The notes under the pieces are model-generated. The model was not told the DNA's origin and ran no database searches. It worked only from the letters and a program-made list of their open reading frames with translations. The position numbers and the translations under genes were made by a program. Shown piece by piece: positions 44,148 through 52,575 of a DNA stretch of 64,000 nt (position 1 is the first letter of the stretch; every line of letters begins with the position of its first letter). The stretch comes from Rhodobacter sp. (GTDB lineage Bacteria > Pseudomonadota > Alphaproteobacteria > Rhodobacterales > Rhodobacteraceae): contig JADCDI010000031.1 in the NCBI GenBank assembly GCA_020251025.1, forward strand, positions 1-64,000, written 5' to 3'.

Positions 44148-46775
44148 TCAGGCATGGCCCCGGGCAGGGACCACGCCCCGCGTGCCGCCGGCGATCAGCA
44201 GTGCGGCATCCGCCAGCGGCATCAGCGGCGGGCGGGACGAAGGCACGGCCAGATAGCGCGGCTCCCACTGCGGATCGAACTTTGCCTTGAAGGCGCGCAG
44301 CCCGGAGAAGTTATAGAAATGGCCGCCGTGCTGGAAGATGGCCGCACCGAACCGGTTCCAAAGCCGCACACCCTTGCGCGAGTCAAGGCCGGAAAGGGGG
44401 GCCATACCCATGGAAAAGCGTGCGGTCCCCTGCGCTTTCATTTGCAGCATCAGGTCGGTGAACAGGAAATCCATGACCCCGGCGGGCACATCGGACCGGT
44501 GGCGCATCAGATCGACCGTTACTTCCAGCCGGTCTTCGGTTTGCAGGAGATTTGCAAATCCGACGATCCTGCCCTGATGACGGACCAGCGCGACGGGCCA
44601 GCGCTGTATCCAGCCCGGATCGAACCGACCGACCGAGAAGCGCTTTTCGCGCGTCTTCTTTGCCGCCAGCCATTCGTCGGAAATCCGGCGAAGTCCGGCA
44701 ATCAGGGCGGGCTCATGCGGTGGGTGCTGAATTTCCAGCGTCAGACCATCGCGCCCGGCCCTGGCATGGGCGGCGCGCAGCTTCTTGCGCCCCGCCCCTT
44801 CCAGCGAGAAGGCGCGAAGATCCACCACGCCGCGCTCGCCAAGTTTGTGCAGGCTCAGCCCCAGATCCAGCATCAGCGGCAGATCGTCTTCGCCCACCTG
44901 GTAGAAGACCGGGCGCGCACCGGCGCGCCGCGCGGCATCACAAAAGGCCCAGCCCAGTTCGGGGCCGGTTTCGGGGGCACCGACCGGCCCGCCAAAGGCA
45001 ATCCACGACCGGCCTTGCACGCCGTACATGATAAAGCCGCGCCCGTCGTCGGAAAACAGCAGCGATTTGTCGCCCGTCAGCGACAGGGCCGCATCGGGGT
45101 TGGCCTGTGACGCCACAATGCGCGCGGCCCGGGCCAGATCGGCATCCGTCGGCGCGACGGGATGCAGGCGCGGAACCCGCAGCAACAGGGTCAGTGCCGC
45201 CACAGCCACCAGAAGGGCAAGCAGAAGGCCGGCCCGCAGCGCGCGCGGAACCTGCTGATCGGCGGCAAACTGCCACCACAGTTCGGACGAATAGGGCGTG
45301 CCCCTGTGCGCAAAGACCAGAACGAACCCAACCGACAGGATCAGTCCAAACACCAGAACAAACCAGACCGGAGACAGCGCGCCGTGAACCAGACCGGTGC
45401 GGCGGTGGAATTCGCGCCGGAACGGCAACAGGATCAGCATGCCGATGCCCAGGGTGATCACGCTTTCGATGTCGAAGGCGTGGATCATCGCCACGACGAT
45501 GCCCACTGCCATCGCGCCCAGCGTCAGCCAGTAGGCCCCCAGGCTGCGGCGCGCCACGCCCAGCGCCAGCACGATCAGAACGGCACCAAGGATGCTGGAC
45601 ATCAGCGCCCCGCCTTCCAGCAGCACCAGCGGGAACACGCGTTCCAGCGCCGCGCCCGCCTCGGTGGTGGACGGGATCAGCGCCGCGAAGGACATCCACA
45701 ATCCGGCACCGAAGATCATGACCGAAAGCACCGCCGGTGCCATCGGGCTGATCGCCCCCAGGGTCGGGGCCATGGCCGCCATGCGCCGTCCCAGCCGGAA
45801 CAGGGGCTGTCGGCCGGTGGCCCTGCGCACCACCACCAGCGCCTCGTAAAGCGCAAGAACCACAAGGGCCATAAGGAAGGGCACGATGAAATAGATGATC
45901 CGGAACATCAGCAGGGCGGCTGCGGCCGTTTCGATGGGAACGCTGTCGGGCAGCGCCGCCAGCACGACCGTCTCGAACACCCCCACGCCGCCCGGGACAT
46001 GGCTGATGACGCCGGCCATGGTTGCGGTGGCGAAAATGCCCACAAAGGCACTGAATCCGATGTCGCCCGCAGGCAACAGAAGATAGAGCGTCATCGCCGC
46101 ACAGGTGATGTCGCCCAGACTGAACAGCGCCTGGCCCAGCAGAACGGGCAGCGACGGCGCGCGCAAGGTAAAGCGCCCAAGACGCAGGCTGATGTTGTAT
46201 GCACCGGCCACCACCAGTGGCAGGGTCATGGCAAGGATCAGACCGATCGCCAGCCAGCGCATCTGGGACGCGGGAAAAGGCGCAAGCGACCCCAGAAGAT
46301 CGGGATAGAGGGCCACGGCGCCAAGCCCCACGACCGTGGCCGCAATACCATAGGACACAGAGACAAAGGTGGACACCGCCGCCACGTCAAAGGCATCCAG
46401 CCCCTGCCCCGAATAGATCCGGTAGCGCACCGCGCCGCCCGACACGACGCTCAGCCCGATCGTGTTGCCAAAGGCATAGGCCATCAGCCCGCCCGTCAGG
46501 GTCACCGGCAGCGGCAGCGGCTTGCCGATGTAGCGCAGGCCCGACCAGTCATAGCCGACCAGAAACAGATATCCCGCCAGCGCCGAAAGTTGTGCCAGCA
46601 CCAGAATCAGGACGGGCGTGCTGCGCACCTGGGCAATCACATCCGCCAGCTTCACTTCGGCCAGAAGGTTCAGGACCGCATAAAGACCCAAGGCAAACAG
46701 GGCCATGGCCAGGGCATAGGGAAAAACCGCACGCACCGTTTGCCAGATGCCGGCGGCCCTGTCGGATAAAGGCAT
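44148..46775 (-). CDS. mprF: Bifunctional lysylphosphatidylglycerol flippase/synthetase
   Basis: An 875-residue inner-membrane protein. About 14 hydrophobic spans fill residues 15-530: a UPF0104/flippase part with 'SVVSGGAVRYRIYSGQGLDAF' and 'ISHVPGGVGVFETVVLAALP', then further helices. The C-terminal DUF2156 synthetase (about 560-860) has 'FSDDGRGFIMYGVQGRSW', 'QRWPVALVRHQGRIVGFANL', and 'DLMLQMKAQGTARFSMGMAP'. It transfers lysine or another amino acid from tRNA to phosphatidylglycerol and flips the product, lowering net surface charge and protecting against cationic peptides and acid. Length is typical. Monocistronic; the donor amino acid cannot be read. Confidence 0.93.
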   Translation of the reverse strand: MPLSDRAAGIWQTVRAVFPYALAMALFALGLYAVLNLLAEVKLADVIAQVRSTPVLILVLAQLSALAGYLFLVGYDWSGLRYIGKPLPLPVTLTGGLMAYAFGNTIGLSVVSGGAVRYRIYSGQGLDAFDVAAVSTFVSVSYGIAATVVGLGAVALYPDLLGSLAPFPASQMRWLAIGLILAMTLPLVVAGAYNISLRLGRFTLRAPSLPVLLGQALFSLGDITCAAMTLYLLLPAGDIGFSAFVGIFATATMAGVISHVPGGVGVFETVVLAALPDSVPIETAAAALLMFRIIYFIVPFLMALVVLALYEALVVVRRATGRQPLFRLGRRMAAMAPTLGAISPMAPAVLSVMIFGAGLWMSFAALIPSTTEAGAALERVFPLVLLEGGALMSSILGAVLIVLALGVARRSLGAYWLTLGAMAVGIVVAMIHAFDIESVITLGIGMLILLPFRREFHRRTGLVHGALSPVWFVLVFGLILSVGFVLVFAHRGTPYSSELWWQFAADQQVPRALRAGLLLALLVAVAALTLLLRVPRLHPVAPTDADLARAARIVASQANPDAALSLTGDKSLLFSDDGRGFIMYGVQGRSWIAFGGPVGAPETGPELGWAFCDAARRAGARPVFYQVGEDDLPLMLDLGLSLHKLGERGVVDLRAFSLEGAGRKKLRAAHARAGRDGLTLEIQHPPHEPALIAGLRRISDEWLAAKKTREKRFSVGRFDPGWIQRWPVALVRHQGRIVGFANLLQTEDRLEVTVDLMRHRSDVPAGVMDFLFTDLMLQMKAQGTARFSMGMAPLSGLDSRKGVRLWNRFGAAIFQHGGHFYNFSGLRAFKAKFDPQWEPRYLAVPSSRPPLMPLADAALLIAGGTRGVVPARGHA

Positions 46776-46868
46776 GATTCCCTCGGCAAGGTGTAAGCGG
46801 ACGCAGCTTGCGCACTTATGCCCAAAGCGCGGCGGCGGGCAATCGGATGGTCGGGCAGACCGGGCAGA

Positions 46869-48494
46869 TCACCCGGGGCGGCGCAGGCGGAACCTTTGGA
46901 TCTTGCCGGTCTGGGTCTTGGGCAGCGCGGGACTGAACAGGATGCGGCGGGGATACTTGTAGGGGGCGATCACCGCTTTCACATGGGCCTGCAACTGCGC
47001 CACAAGGGCATCGTCCGGGGTCTGTCCCGGCACCAGAACCACATGCGCCTCGACAATCTGGCCGCGGTCACCGTCTGCGGCCCCGATGACCGCGCATTCC
47101 AGAACGGCGGGATGCGCCAGAAGGGCCGCCTCGACCTCGGGTCCGGCGATGTTGTAACCGGCGGAAACGATCATGTCGTCGCTGCGGGCGGCAAAGTGGA
47201 AACAGCCGTCCCCGTCCTGCCAGAAACTGTCGCCGGTCAGGTTCCAGCCGTTCTGCACATAGGCCCCCTGACGGCTGTCGGCCAGATAGCGGCAGCCGGT
47301 CGGGCCGCGCACGGCCAGACGGCCCACGTCGCCGCGCGGCAGCTCATTGCCCGCGTCATCGACGATTTTCGCCTCGTACCCTGTCACGGGCCGCCCCGTA
47401 CAGGCGGGGCGGTGATCGTCAAAACGGTTGGTGATGAAGATGTGCAGCATCTCGGTGGCACCGATACCGTCCAGAATGGGCTTGCCGGTGCGCCTGATCC
47501 ACTCGTCATAGACCGGTGCGGGCAGGGTTTCGCCCGCGCTGACGGCGGCGCGCAGCGACGACAGGTCTGCCCCGTCCGCCATCGCCTTCAGCATGACGCG
47601 GTAGGCGGTGGGGGCGGTGAAACAGACCGTGGCGCGGTGGCGTTCGATGATCCCGATCATCTCGGGCGGTGTCGCCTGTTCCAGCAGCACCGCCGAGGCG
47701 CCAAAGCGCAGCGGAAAGATCGCAAGCCCGCCCAGGCCGAAGGTGAAGGCCAGCGGCGGCGAACCGACAAAGACATCCCCCGGCGTGACCTGCAGCACCT
47801 CTTTGGCGTAGCCGTCCGCGATGATCAGCAGATCGCGGTGGAAATGCATCGTGGCCTTCGGCTCTCCCGTGGTGCCGCTGGTGAACCCCAACAGCGCCAC
47901 ATCATCGCGGCCCGTGGGCGGCGGGGTGAAGCGGACCGGCCTGGACAGGGCCGCCCGGTCAAGTTCGGCATCATGATTGGCGGTGCCGTCAAAGCCCACG
48001 ATCTGTTTCAGCCAGGCCGAGTTCCCGGCGCAGGCAACCAGGTCTTCCATCAGGCGCGTGTCGCACAGGGCCAGGCCAATCTGCGCCTTGTCGATGATCT
48101 TGCCCAACTCGCCCGCGCGCAGCATCGGCATGGTATTGACCACAACCGCCCCGGCCTTGGTCGCGGCCAGCCAGCAGGCGACCATCGCCGGATTGTTGGC
48201 CGACCGGATCAGCACGCGGTTGCCCGGCCTGACGCCGTAATCCTCGACCAGGGCATGGGCGATGCGGCTGGACCACTCCGCCAGTTCCCGGTAGGTGCGC
48301 TGCCGCCCGTTGCCGATCAGCGCGGTATGCGCGCCAAAGCCGCGCTCGACCATCCGGTCGGTCAGTTCCACCGCAGCATTCAGCCACTCGGGATAGTCAA
48401 AGCCCGCCTGCGGCAGGTCCGGCCACTCTTCGGGCGGCGGCAGGGCGGCGCGGGCGAAACCATCGATATGTCCCGTGGGACCAAGCCGGTGCAT
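46869..48494 (-). CDS. abmG: 2-aminobenzoate-CoA ligase-type acyl-CoA synthetase
   Basis: A 541-residue AMP-forming ligase. The P-loop is 'LLGFTSGTTGEPKATMHFH', A5 'LDGIGATEMLHIFIT', A7-A8 'GDSFWQDGDGCFHFAARSDD' and 'SAGYNIAGPEVEAALL', and the catalytic Lys is in 'LPKTQTGKIQRFRLR'. The leader 'PPEEWPDLP' and the A5 core GIGATEMLHIFI are typical of the benzoate/2-aminobenzoate/cyclohex-1-ene-carboxylate CoA-ligase group. It would convert anthranilate to anthranilyl-CoA in the cytosol, the entry step to the pathway encoded just upstream (Rid, thioesterase, dehydrogenases, monooxygenase/reductase). It lies last in that leftward operon. A benzoate relative remains possible. Confidence 0.82.
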   Translation of the reverse strand: MHRLGPTGHIDGFARAALPPPEEWPDLPQAGFDYPEWLNAAVELTDRMVERGFGAHTALIGNGRQRTYRELAEWSSRIAHALVEDYGVRPGNRVLIRSANNPAMVACWLAATKAGAVVVNTMPMLRAGELGKIIDKAQIGLALCDTRLMEDLVACAGNSAWLKQIVGFDGTANHDAELDRAALSRPVRFTPPPTGRDDVALLGFTSGTTGEPKATMHFHRDLLIIADGYAKEVLQVTPGDVFVGSPPLAFTFGLGGLAIFPLRFGASAVLLEQATPPEMIGIIERHRATVCFTAPTAYRVMLKAMADGADLSSLRAAVSAGETLPAPVYDEWIRRTGKPILDGIGATEMLHIFITNRFDDHRPACTGRPVTGYEAKIVDDAGNELPRGDVGRLAVRGPTGCRYLADSRQGAYVQNGWNLTGDSFWQDGDGCFHFAARSDDMIVSAGYNIAGPEVEAALLAHPAVLECAVIGAADGDRGQIVEAHVVLVPGQTPDDALVAQLQAHVKAVIAPYKYPRRILFSPALPKTQTGKIQRFRLRRPG

Positions 48495-48511
48495 GATGCG
48501 CTTTCCCCCGT

Positions 48512-48937
48512 TCAGTCTTTGCCCGCTTTGCCCGCATGCGGGATCACTGCCGTCGCCTCGATTTCCACCTTGGCGCGGTCTTCGACAAGGGCCACGACCT
48601 GCACCAGGGCCATCGCCGGATAATGGCGCCCCAGCACCTCGCGGTAGGCGCGGCCAAGATCCTTCAGCCGCGACAGGTAATCCTGCCTGTCGGTGACATA
48701 CCAGGTCAGGCGCACGATATGTTCCGGCCCCGCCCCGCCTTCCGCCAGCACGGCGACGATGTTGCGCAGCGCCTGGCGGACCTGATCGACGAAGTCGTCG
48801 CTGTCAAACTGCTGATCGGCGGTCCAGCCGACCATCCCGCCGGTGAAGATCATCCGGCCTTCGGCGGCGATGCCGCTGGAATAGCCCAGGGCGGGTTTCC
48901 AGGATTTGGGGTGCAGAAACGCATGCGGCGATGTCAT
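48512..48937 (-). CDS. Rid (YjgF/YER057c) family protein lacking the deaminase Arg
   Basis: A 141-residue trimeric Rid-fold protein. It has 'GRMIFTGGMVGWTADQ', 'VRQALRNIVAVLAEGGAGPE', and 'VVALVEDRAKVEIEATAVIP'. In RidA the equivalent of the 'PAMALVQVVAL' stretch reads PARSCVEVARL, whose Arg is needed for enamine/imine hydrolysis. Here that Arg is Met, so it belongs to a Rid branch without proven deaminase activity. The 2-aminobenzoyl-CoA pathway yields an enamine intermediate, so a binding or ring-deamination role is tempting but not shown. Its ATG overlaps the thioesterase stop (ATGA). Confidence 0.85.
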   Translation of the reverse strand: MTSPHAFLHPKSWKPALGYSSGIAAEGRMIFTGGMVGWTADQQFDSDDFVDQVRQALRNIVAVLAEGGAGPEHIVRLTWYVTDRQDYLSRLKDLGRAYREVLGRHYPAMALVQVVALVEDRAKVEIEATAVIPHAGKAGKD

Positions 48938-49344
48938 GGGACGACCCTTTCCAGATGGGCGGCAAGGCGGCTGCGCAGGGCCTCCGGCCAGGCGGCGGGC
49001 CGCCCCGCCTCGACCCAGACCAGCGTCAGATGCGCCGTGATCCGCAACTCCTGCGCGCAGCGCGCCGTCAGCGTCAGGCCGACAGAGGCACCGCCGATGC
49101 GCGTGACGGCCAGCGTGAATTCCAGCCGGTCGCCCAGGCGGGACGGGGCGTGAAAATCCGTTTCCAGCCGCGCGGCCGGAACCCCCTGGCCTTCGGCCAT
49201 CATCCGGGCAAAGGAATGGCCCACTTCGGCAGCGAAGAAGTTTTCGACCACCGAATTCGTCATCTCGAAGTAGCGGGGGTAAAAGACGATCCCGGCCGGA
49301 TCGCAGTGGTTGAATTCGACGGGGATGCAGCGTGTGTAGCTCAT
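48934..49344 (-). CDS. Acyl-CoA thioesterase (4-hydroxybenzoyl-CoA thioesterase type)
   Basis: A 136-residue hot-dog-fold thioesterase. The start '[19 protein letters not shown]' carries the catalytic Asp of the Pseudomonas-type 4HBT motif. The rest follows the family: '[18 protein letters not shown]' and '[16 protein letters not shown]'. It would release CoA from an aromatic or alicyclic acyl-CoA in the cytosol, perhaps as a safety valve that frees trapped CoA. Coupled on both sides by ATGA overlaps to the Rid and acyl-CoA dehydrogenase genes. Confidence 0.88.
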   Translation of the reverse strand: MSYTRCIPVEFNHCDPAGIVFYPRYFEMTNSVVENFFAAEVGHSFARMMAEGQGVPAARLETDFHAPSRLGDRLEFTLAVTRIGGASVGLTLTARCAQELRITAHLTLVWVEAGRPAAWPEALRSRLAAHLERVVP

Positions 49345-50477
49345 GCCAGAACCGATCTGGCGATGATCAGCTTTTGCACGTCGCTGGCCCCTTCATAGAT
49401 GCGCAGCGCCCGGATTTCGCGGTACAGGCTTTCCACCGCGAACCCGCTGCGCACGCCATCGCCGCCATGCAGCTGCAGCGCGGTGTCGATGACCCGCTGC
49501 GCGGCTTCGGTGGCCGCCAGCTTGGCCATCGCGGCCTCGCGGCTGATGCGCGGCGCGCCGCTGTCCCTGGCCCAGGCGGCCCGGTAAACCAGCAGGGCGG
49601 CCGCATCGATATCCAGCGCCATGTCGGCGATATGGCCCTGCACCATCTGCAGCGCCGCCAGCGGCCGGCCGCCGATTCTGCGCGATTGCACGCGCGCCAG
49701 CGCCTCGTCAAAGGCGCGGCGCGCGAACCCCAGCGCCGCCGCCCCGACCGTGGGGCGGAAGACGTCCAGTACGGACATCGCGATCCGGAAACCTGCGCCG
49801 GGCTCGCCGATCAGGGCCGTCGCGGGCAGCAGGCAGTCGGTCAGCACCAGCCGCGCCAGCGGATGGGGTGCCATGACGCCGATGCGTTCGGCCACCCGCA
49901 GCCCGGGCGTGTCGGCAGGCAGGAGAAAGGCCGACAGCCCCCCGGTGCCCGCCCCCTCGCCGGTGCGCGCGATGATCACATAGACATCGGCGATCCCGCC
50001 GTTGGAGATATAGGTCTTCTCGCCGTTCAGCACCCAGCCGCCTTGCGCCCGCACCGCCGTTGTCGCCGTGCCCGCCACGTCCGATCCGGACGCAGGTTCG
50101 GTCAGCGCAAAGCCTGACAGGGCGGTACCACTGCGGGTCCGGTCCAGCCAGCGGCGCTGATCCGGCGTGCCGAACAGGCTGACGGCCCCCATGCCCAGAC
50201 CCTGCATGGCAAAGGCGAAATCGGCCAGGCCATCGTGCCGCGCCAGGGTCTCGCGGGTCAGGCACAGGCTGCGCAGGTCCAGCCTTTCGCCCTGGCCCGC
50301 GCCGGTCTGGCGCAGCCAGCCGTCCCGCCCCAACAGCGCCACCAGCGCCCTGCAGGCGGCATCGACATCACCATGATCGACCGGCAGGTTCGCGGCGCAC
50401 CAGGTGTCCAGCGCCAGCGCCAGGTCGCGGTGCCGCGCCTCGAAAAAGGGCCAGTCCAGAAAGCTGCGATCGGCCAT
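49341..50477 (-). CDS. Acyl-CoA dehydrogenase
   Basis: A 378-residue flavoenzyme. It has '[20 protein letters not shown]' (substrate/FAD signature), '[20 protein letters not shown]' and the C-terminal '[20 protein letters not shown]' with '[19 protein letters not shown]'. The base Glu is in 'IYEGASDV'. Length is normal. It would introduce a double bond next to the thioester in the alicyclic or chain product made after ring reduction. Starts 99 bp after the enoyl-CoA hydratase gene, in one leftward set. Confidence 0.92.
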   Translation of the reverse strand: MADRSFLDWPFFEARHRDLALALDTWCAANLPVDHGDVDAACRALVALLGRDGWLRQTGAGQGERLDLRSLCLTRETLARHDGLADFAFAMQGLGMGAVSLFGTPDQRRWLDRTRSGTALSGFALTEPASGSDVAGTATTAVRAQGGWVLNGEKTYISNGGIADVYVIIARTGEGAGTGGLSAFLLPADTPGLRVAERIGVMAPHPLARLVLTDCLLPATALIGEPGAGFRIAMSVLDVFRPTVGAAALGFARRAFDEALARVQSRRIGGRPLAALQMVQGHIADMALDIDAAALLVYRAAWARDSGAPRISREAAMAKLAATEAAQRVIDTALQLHGGDGVRSGFAVESLYREIRALRIYEGASDVQKLIIARSVLA

Positions 50478-50510
50478 GTCTATTTTCCGTTCCCAAATAT
50501 CCCGGGGGTC

Positions 50511-50526
50511 GGGGGGCTGGCCCCCC
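50511..50526 (-). terminator. Conserved-looking GC hairpin between operon genes
   Basis: GGGGGG-CTGG-CCCCCC follows the words 'aaatatcccggggg' in the 99-bp gap between the acyl-CoA dehydrogenase and enoyl-CoA hydratase genes. I know this unit as a common intergenic element of Rhodobacteraceae (recalled, not searched). It may end or dampen the upstream transcript. Confidence 0.5.
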
Positions 50527-50576
50527 GTCCCCGCTTCATCCGGAAGGCTGCCCTGGCCGGTGGCTGCGCCATTCGT

Positions 50577-51389
50577 TCAGTTCCCTTCGAACACAGGTGT
50601 CTGCTTTGCCACGAAGGCGCGGTAGGCGCGTTCGAAATCCCTTGTCTGCATGCAGATCGCCTGGGCCTGGGCTTCGGCCTCGATCGCCTGATCCAGGCTC
50701 ATGTCCCATTCCTGCGCAAGCTGGGTCTTGGTGATGCCATGGGCAAAGGTCGGCCCGGCGGCAAGGCGCGCGGCCAGGGCCTGCGCCTCGGCCTCCAGCG
50801 CATCGGCGGGGTGCAGGGCGTTCCAGAAACCCCAGGCGGCACCCTCGGCGGCGGTCATGAAGCGCCCGGTGTAAAGAAGTTCGGCCGCGCGCCCCTGGCC
50901 GATCAGGCGCGGCAGCATCGCACAGGCCCCCATGTCACAGCCGGCCAGCCCGACACGGGTGAACAGGAAGGCGCATCTGGCCTGCGGTGTCGCCAGGCGC
51001 AGGTCGGCGGCCATGGCAAGGATCGCCCCCGCACCGGCGCAGATGCCGTCGACCGCCGCGATCACCGGCTTGCCGCAGGTGATCATCGCCCTGACCAGAT
51101 CGCCGGTCATCCGGGTGAAGGCCAGAAGATCCGTCATCGGCAGGCCGATCAGCGGGCCGATGATCTCGTGCACATCCCCGCCGGAACAGAAATTGCCACC
51201 GTTCGAGGCGAAGACCACGACATCGACATCGCGGGCCTGGGGCAGCTTGCGGAAGGTGTCGCGCAGTTCGCCGTAGCTGTCAAAGGTCAGCGGGTTCTTC
51301 CGTTCGGGCCGGTTCAGGCGGATCGTGGCGATGCGGTTTTCGACGTGCCACAGGAAATGGTCGGGCCTCAGCCCGGCAAGCGCGGTCAT
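50577..51389 (-). CDS. Enoyl-CoA hydratase/isomerase family protein
   Basis: A 270-residue crotonase-fold enzyme. The oxyanion-hole segments are '[20 protein letters not shown]' and '[18 protein letters not shown]', and the conserved '[20 protein letters not shown]' replaces the usual Glu of hydratases by Asp/Met, so it may be an isomerase or ring hydrolase. Such a variant would fit hydrolytic opening of an alicyclic ring, as in the benzoyl-CoA type pathways. Overlaps the MarR gene by ATGA. The exact reaction cannot be read. Confidence 0.88.
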   Translation of the reverse strand: MTALAGLRPDHFLWHVENRIATIRLNRPERKNPLTFDSYGELRDTFRKLPQARDVDVVVFASNGGNFCSGGDVHEIIGPLIGLPMTDLLAFTRMTGDLVRAMITCGKPVIAAVDGICAGAGAILAMAADLRLATPQARCAFLFTRVGLAGCDMGACAMLPRLIGQGRAAELLYTGRFMTAAEGAAWGFWNALHPADALEAEAQALAARLAAGPTFAHGITKTQLAQEWDMSLDQAIEAEAQAQAICMQTRDFERAYRAFVAKQTPVFEGN

Positions 51390-51838
51390 GCCGCCCCTCC
51401 CATACGTTTGAGGATCTCTGTCAGGCGGTCAAGGTCTGCCTCTGACAGCCCTTTGAACAGCCGCCCGATTTCGCGTTCATGCGCTTCGGCCAGACGTTCG
51501 AAGCGCGTCAGTCCCGAAGGTGTCAGCGCCACGAAAACCGTGCGCCTGTCGGCCTGCGAAGGGGTCCGGCGCACCAGGCCGTCGGATTCCAGCCGGTCCA
51601 CCACCGCAGTGGCATTGCCGTTCGACACCAGCAGCATCCGCGACAGTTCCGACATCGTCACCCCGTCGCGGCGGCGGTACAGCGCCGCCAGCACGTCAAA
51701 GCGGGGCAGCGTGGTGCCATGGCTCGCCCGCAGGAATTCCCGCAGGCGCGCTTCCGCCCCGCGCGTGACGCCCAGCAGGCGGATCCACATCTTGAGGCGG
51801 CGCTTGGACAGCGGGTCCACTGCATCGGTCCCGCTCAT
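51386..51838 (-). CDS. MarR family transcriptional regulator of the anthranilate cluster
   Basis: A 150-residue dimeric winged-helix repressor. The recognition part is '[20 protein letters not shown]' and the wing '[20 protein letters not shown]'. The frame is open upstream, but ATG 51838 overlaps the SDR stop (ATGA) and gives the usual length. It sits inside the operon, so it is probably autoregulated. MarR repressors of CoA-type aromatic pathways commonly sense the aryl-CoA. The palindrome at 54912-54927 in the divergent promoter is a candidate binding site. Confidence 0.9.
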   Translation of the reverse strand: MSGTDAVDPLSKRRLKMWIRLLGVTRGAEARLREFLRASHGTTLPRFDVLAALYRRRDGVTMSELSRMLLVSNGNATAVVDRLESDGLVRRTPSQADRRTVFVALTPSGLTRFERLAEAHEREIGRLFKGLSEADLDRLTEILKRMGGAA

Positions 51839-52575
51839 GTCTCGCCCCCCGAAATGGCAATCGCCTGTCCGTTCACACCCCCGGACCCGGGGCCGCACAG
51901 CCAGAGTGCGGCGGCGGTAACCTCGGCCGGGGCGATCAGGCGGTTCTGCGGGTTGACGCCTTCCAGCGCGGCGCGGGCCGCCTGTGGCGTGCGGCCGGTC
52001 TTCCCGACAATGACGGCAATGCTGCGTTCGGTCATTTCCGTATCCAGAAAGCCGGGACAAAGCGCGTTGACGGTGATGGGGCGCCTTGCGATTTCCAGCG
52101 CCAGGCAGCGCGTCAGGCCGATGACACCATGTTTGGCGGCGGCATAGGGCGCGATCCTGGCATAGCCCTTCAGCCCGGCGGTCGAGGCCACGCAGATCAG
52201 CCGCCCCCAGCCGGTCATCTGGTTCAGCCCGTCGCGCAGGGTCAGAAAGGTGCCGGTCAGGTTGACGGCCAGAATGGCGTTCCACTGATCCAGCGTGGTG
52301 CGGCCAAAGGGGGCGGAATCCGCAGCCCCCGCATTGGCGATGACGATGTCGCAGGGGCCGGCGGCGGCAAACATGGCCCGCACGCCAGCCTCGTCGGTCA
52401 CGTCGGCCTGAACGGTGCGCAGGCCCGGATAAAGGGCGGCGACGCGGGCCAGCGCCCCGGCCCGGCGCCCGGCGATCACCACCTCGGCCCCGGCCCCGGC
52501 AAAGCCGCGCGCAAGATCGGCCCCGGCGCCAGAGCCGCCGCCGGTGATCAGCACGCGTTTGCCGTGAAGGGTCAT
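51835..52575 (-). CDS. Short-chain dehydrogenase/reductase
   Basis: A 246-residue SDR. It has '[18 protein letters not shown]', '[15 protein letters not shown]', '[12 protein letters not shown]' for Ser, and '[20 protein letters not shown]' for Tyr/Lys. '[11 protein letters not shown]' after beta-2 suggests NADP. In this cluster it could reduce or oxidise the ring ketone of the 2-amino-5-oxocyclohexene intermediate. ATGA overlaps join it to the MarR gene and the monooxygenase/reductase gene. Confidence 0.9.
   Translation of the reverse strand: MTLHGKRVLITGGGSGAGADLARGFAGAGAEVVIAGRRAGALARVAALYPGLRTVQADVTDEAGVRAMFAAAGPCDIVIANAGAADSAPFGRTTLDQWNAILAVNLTGTFLTLRDGLNQMTGWGRLICVASTAGLKGYARIAPYAAAKHGVIGLTRCLALEIARRPITVNALCPGFLDTEMTERSIAVIVGKTGRTPQAARAALEGVNPQNRLIAPAEVTAAALWLCGPGSGGVNGQAIAISGGET

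Noticed and set aside
45162-46769. Plus-strand frame of 535 codons inside mprF
   Set aside because: Gln/His/Arg-rich shadow of the mprF membrane part. The mprF motifs on the other strand explain the DNA.
44148-46775. MprF as part of the export module next to it
   Set aside because: It lies on the opposite strand 606 bp away with its own structure, and no shared overlap or promoter links it to yhiI-rbbA-yhhJ.
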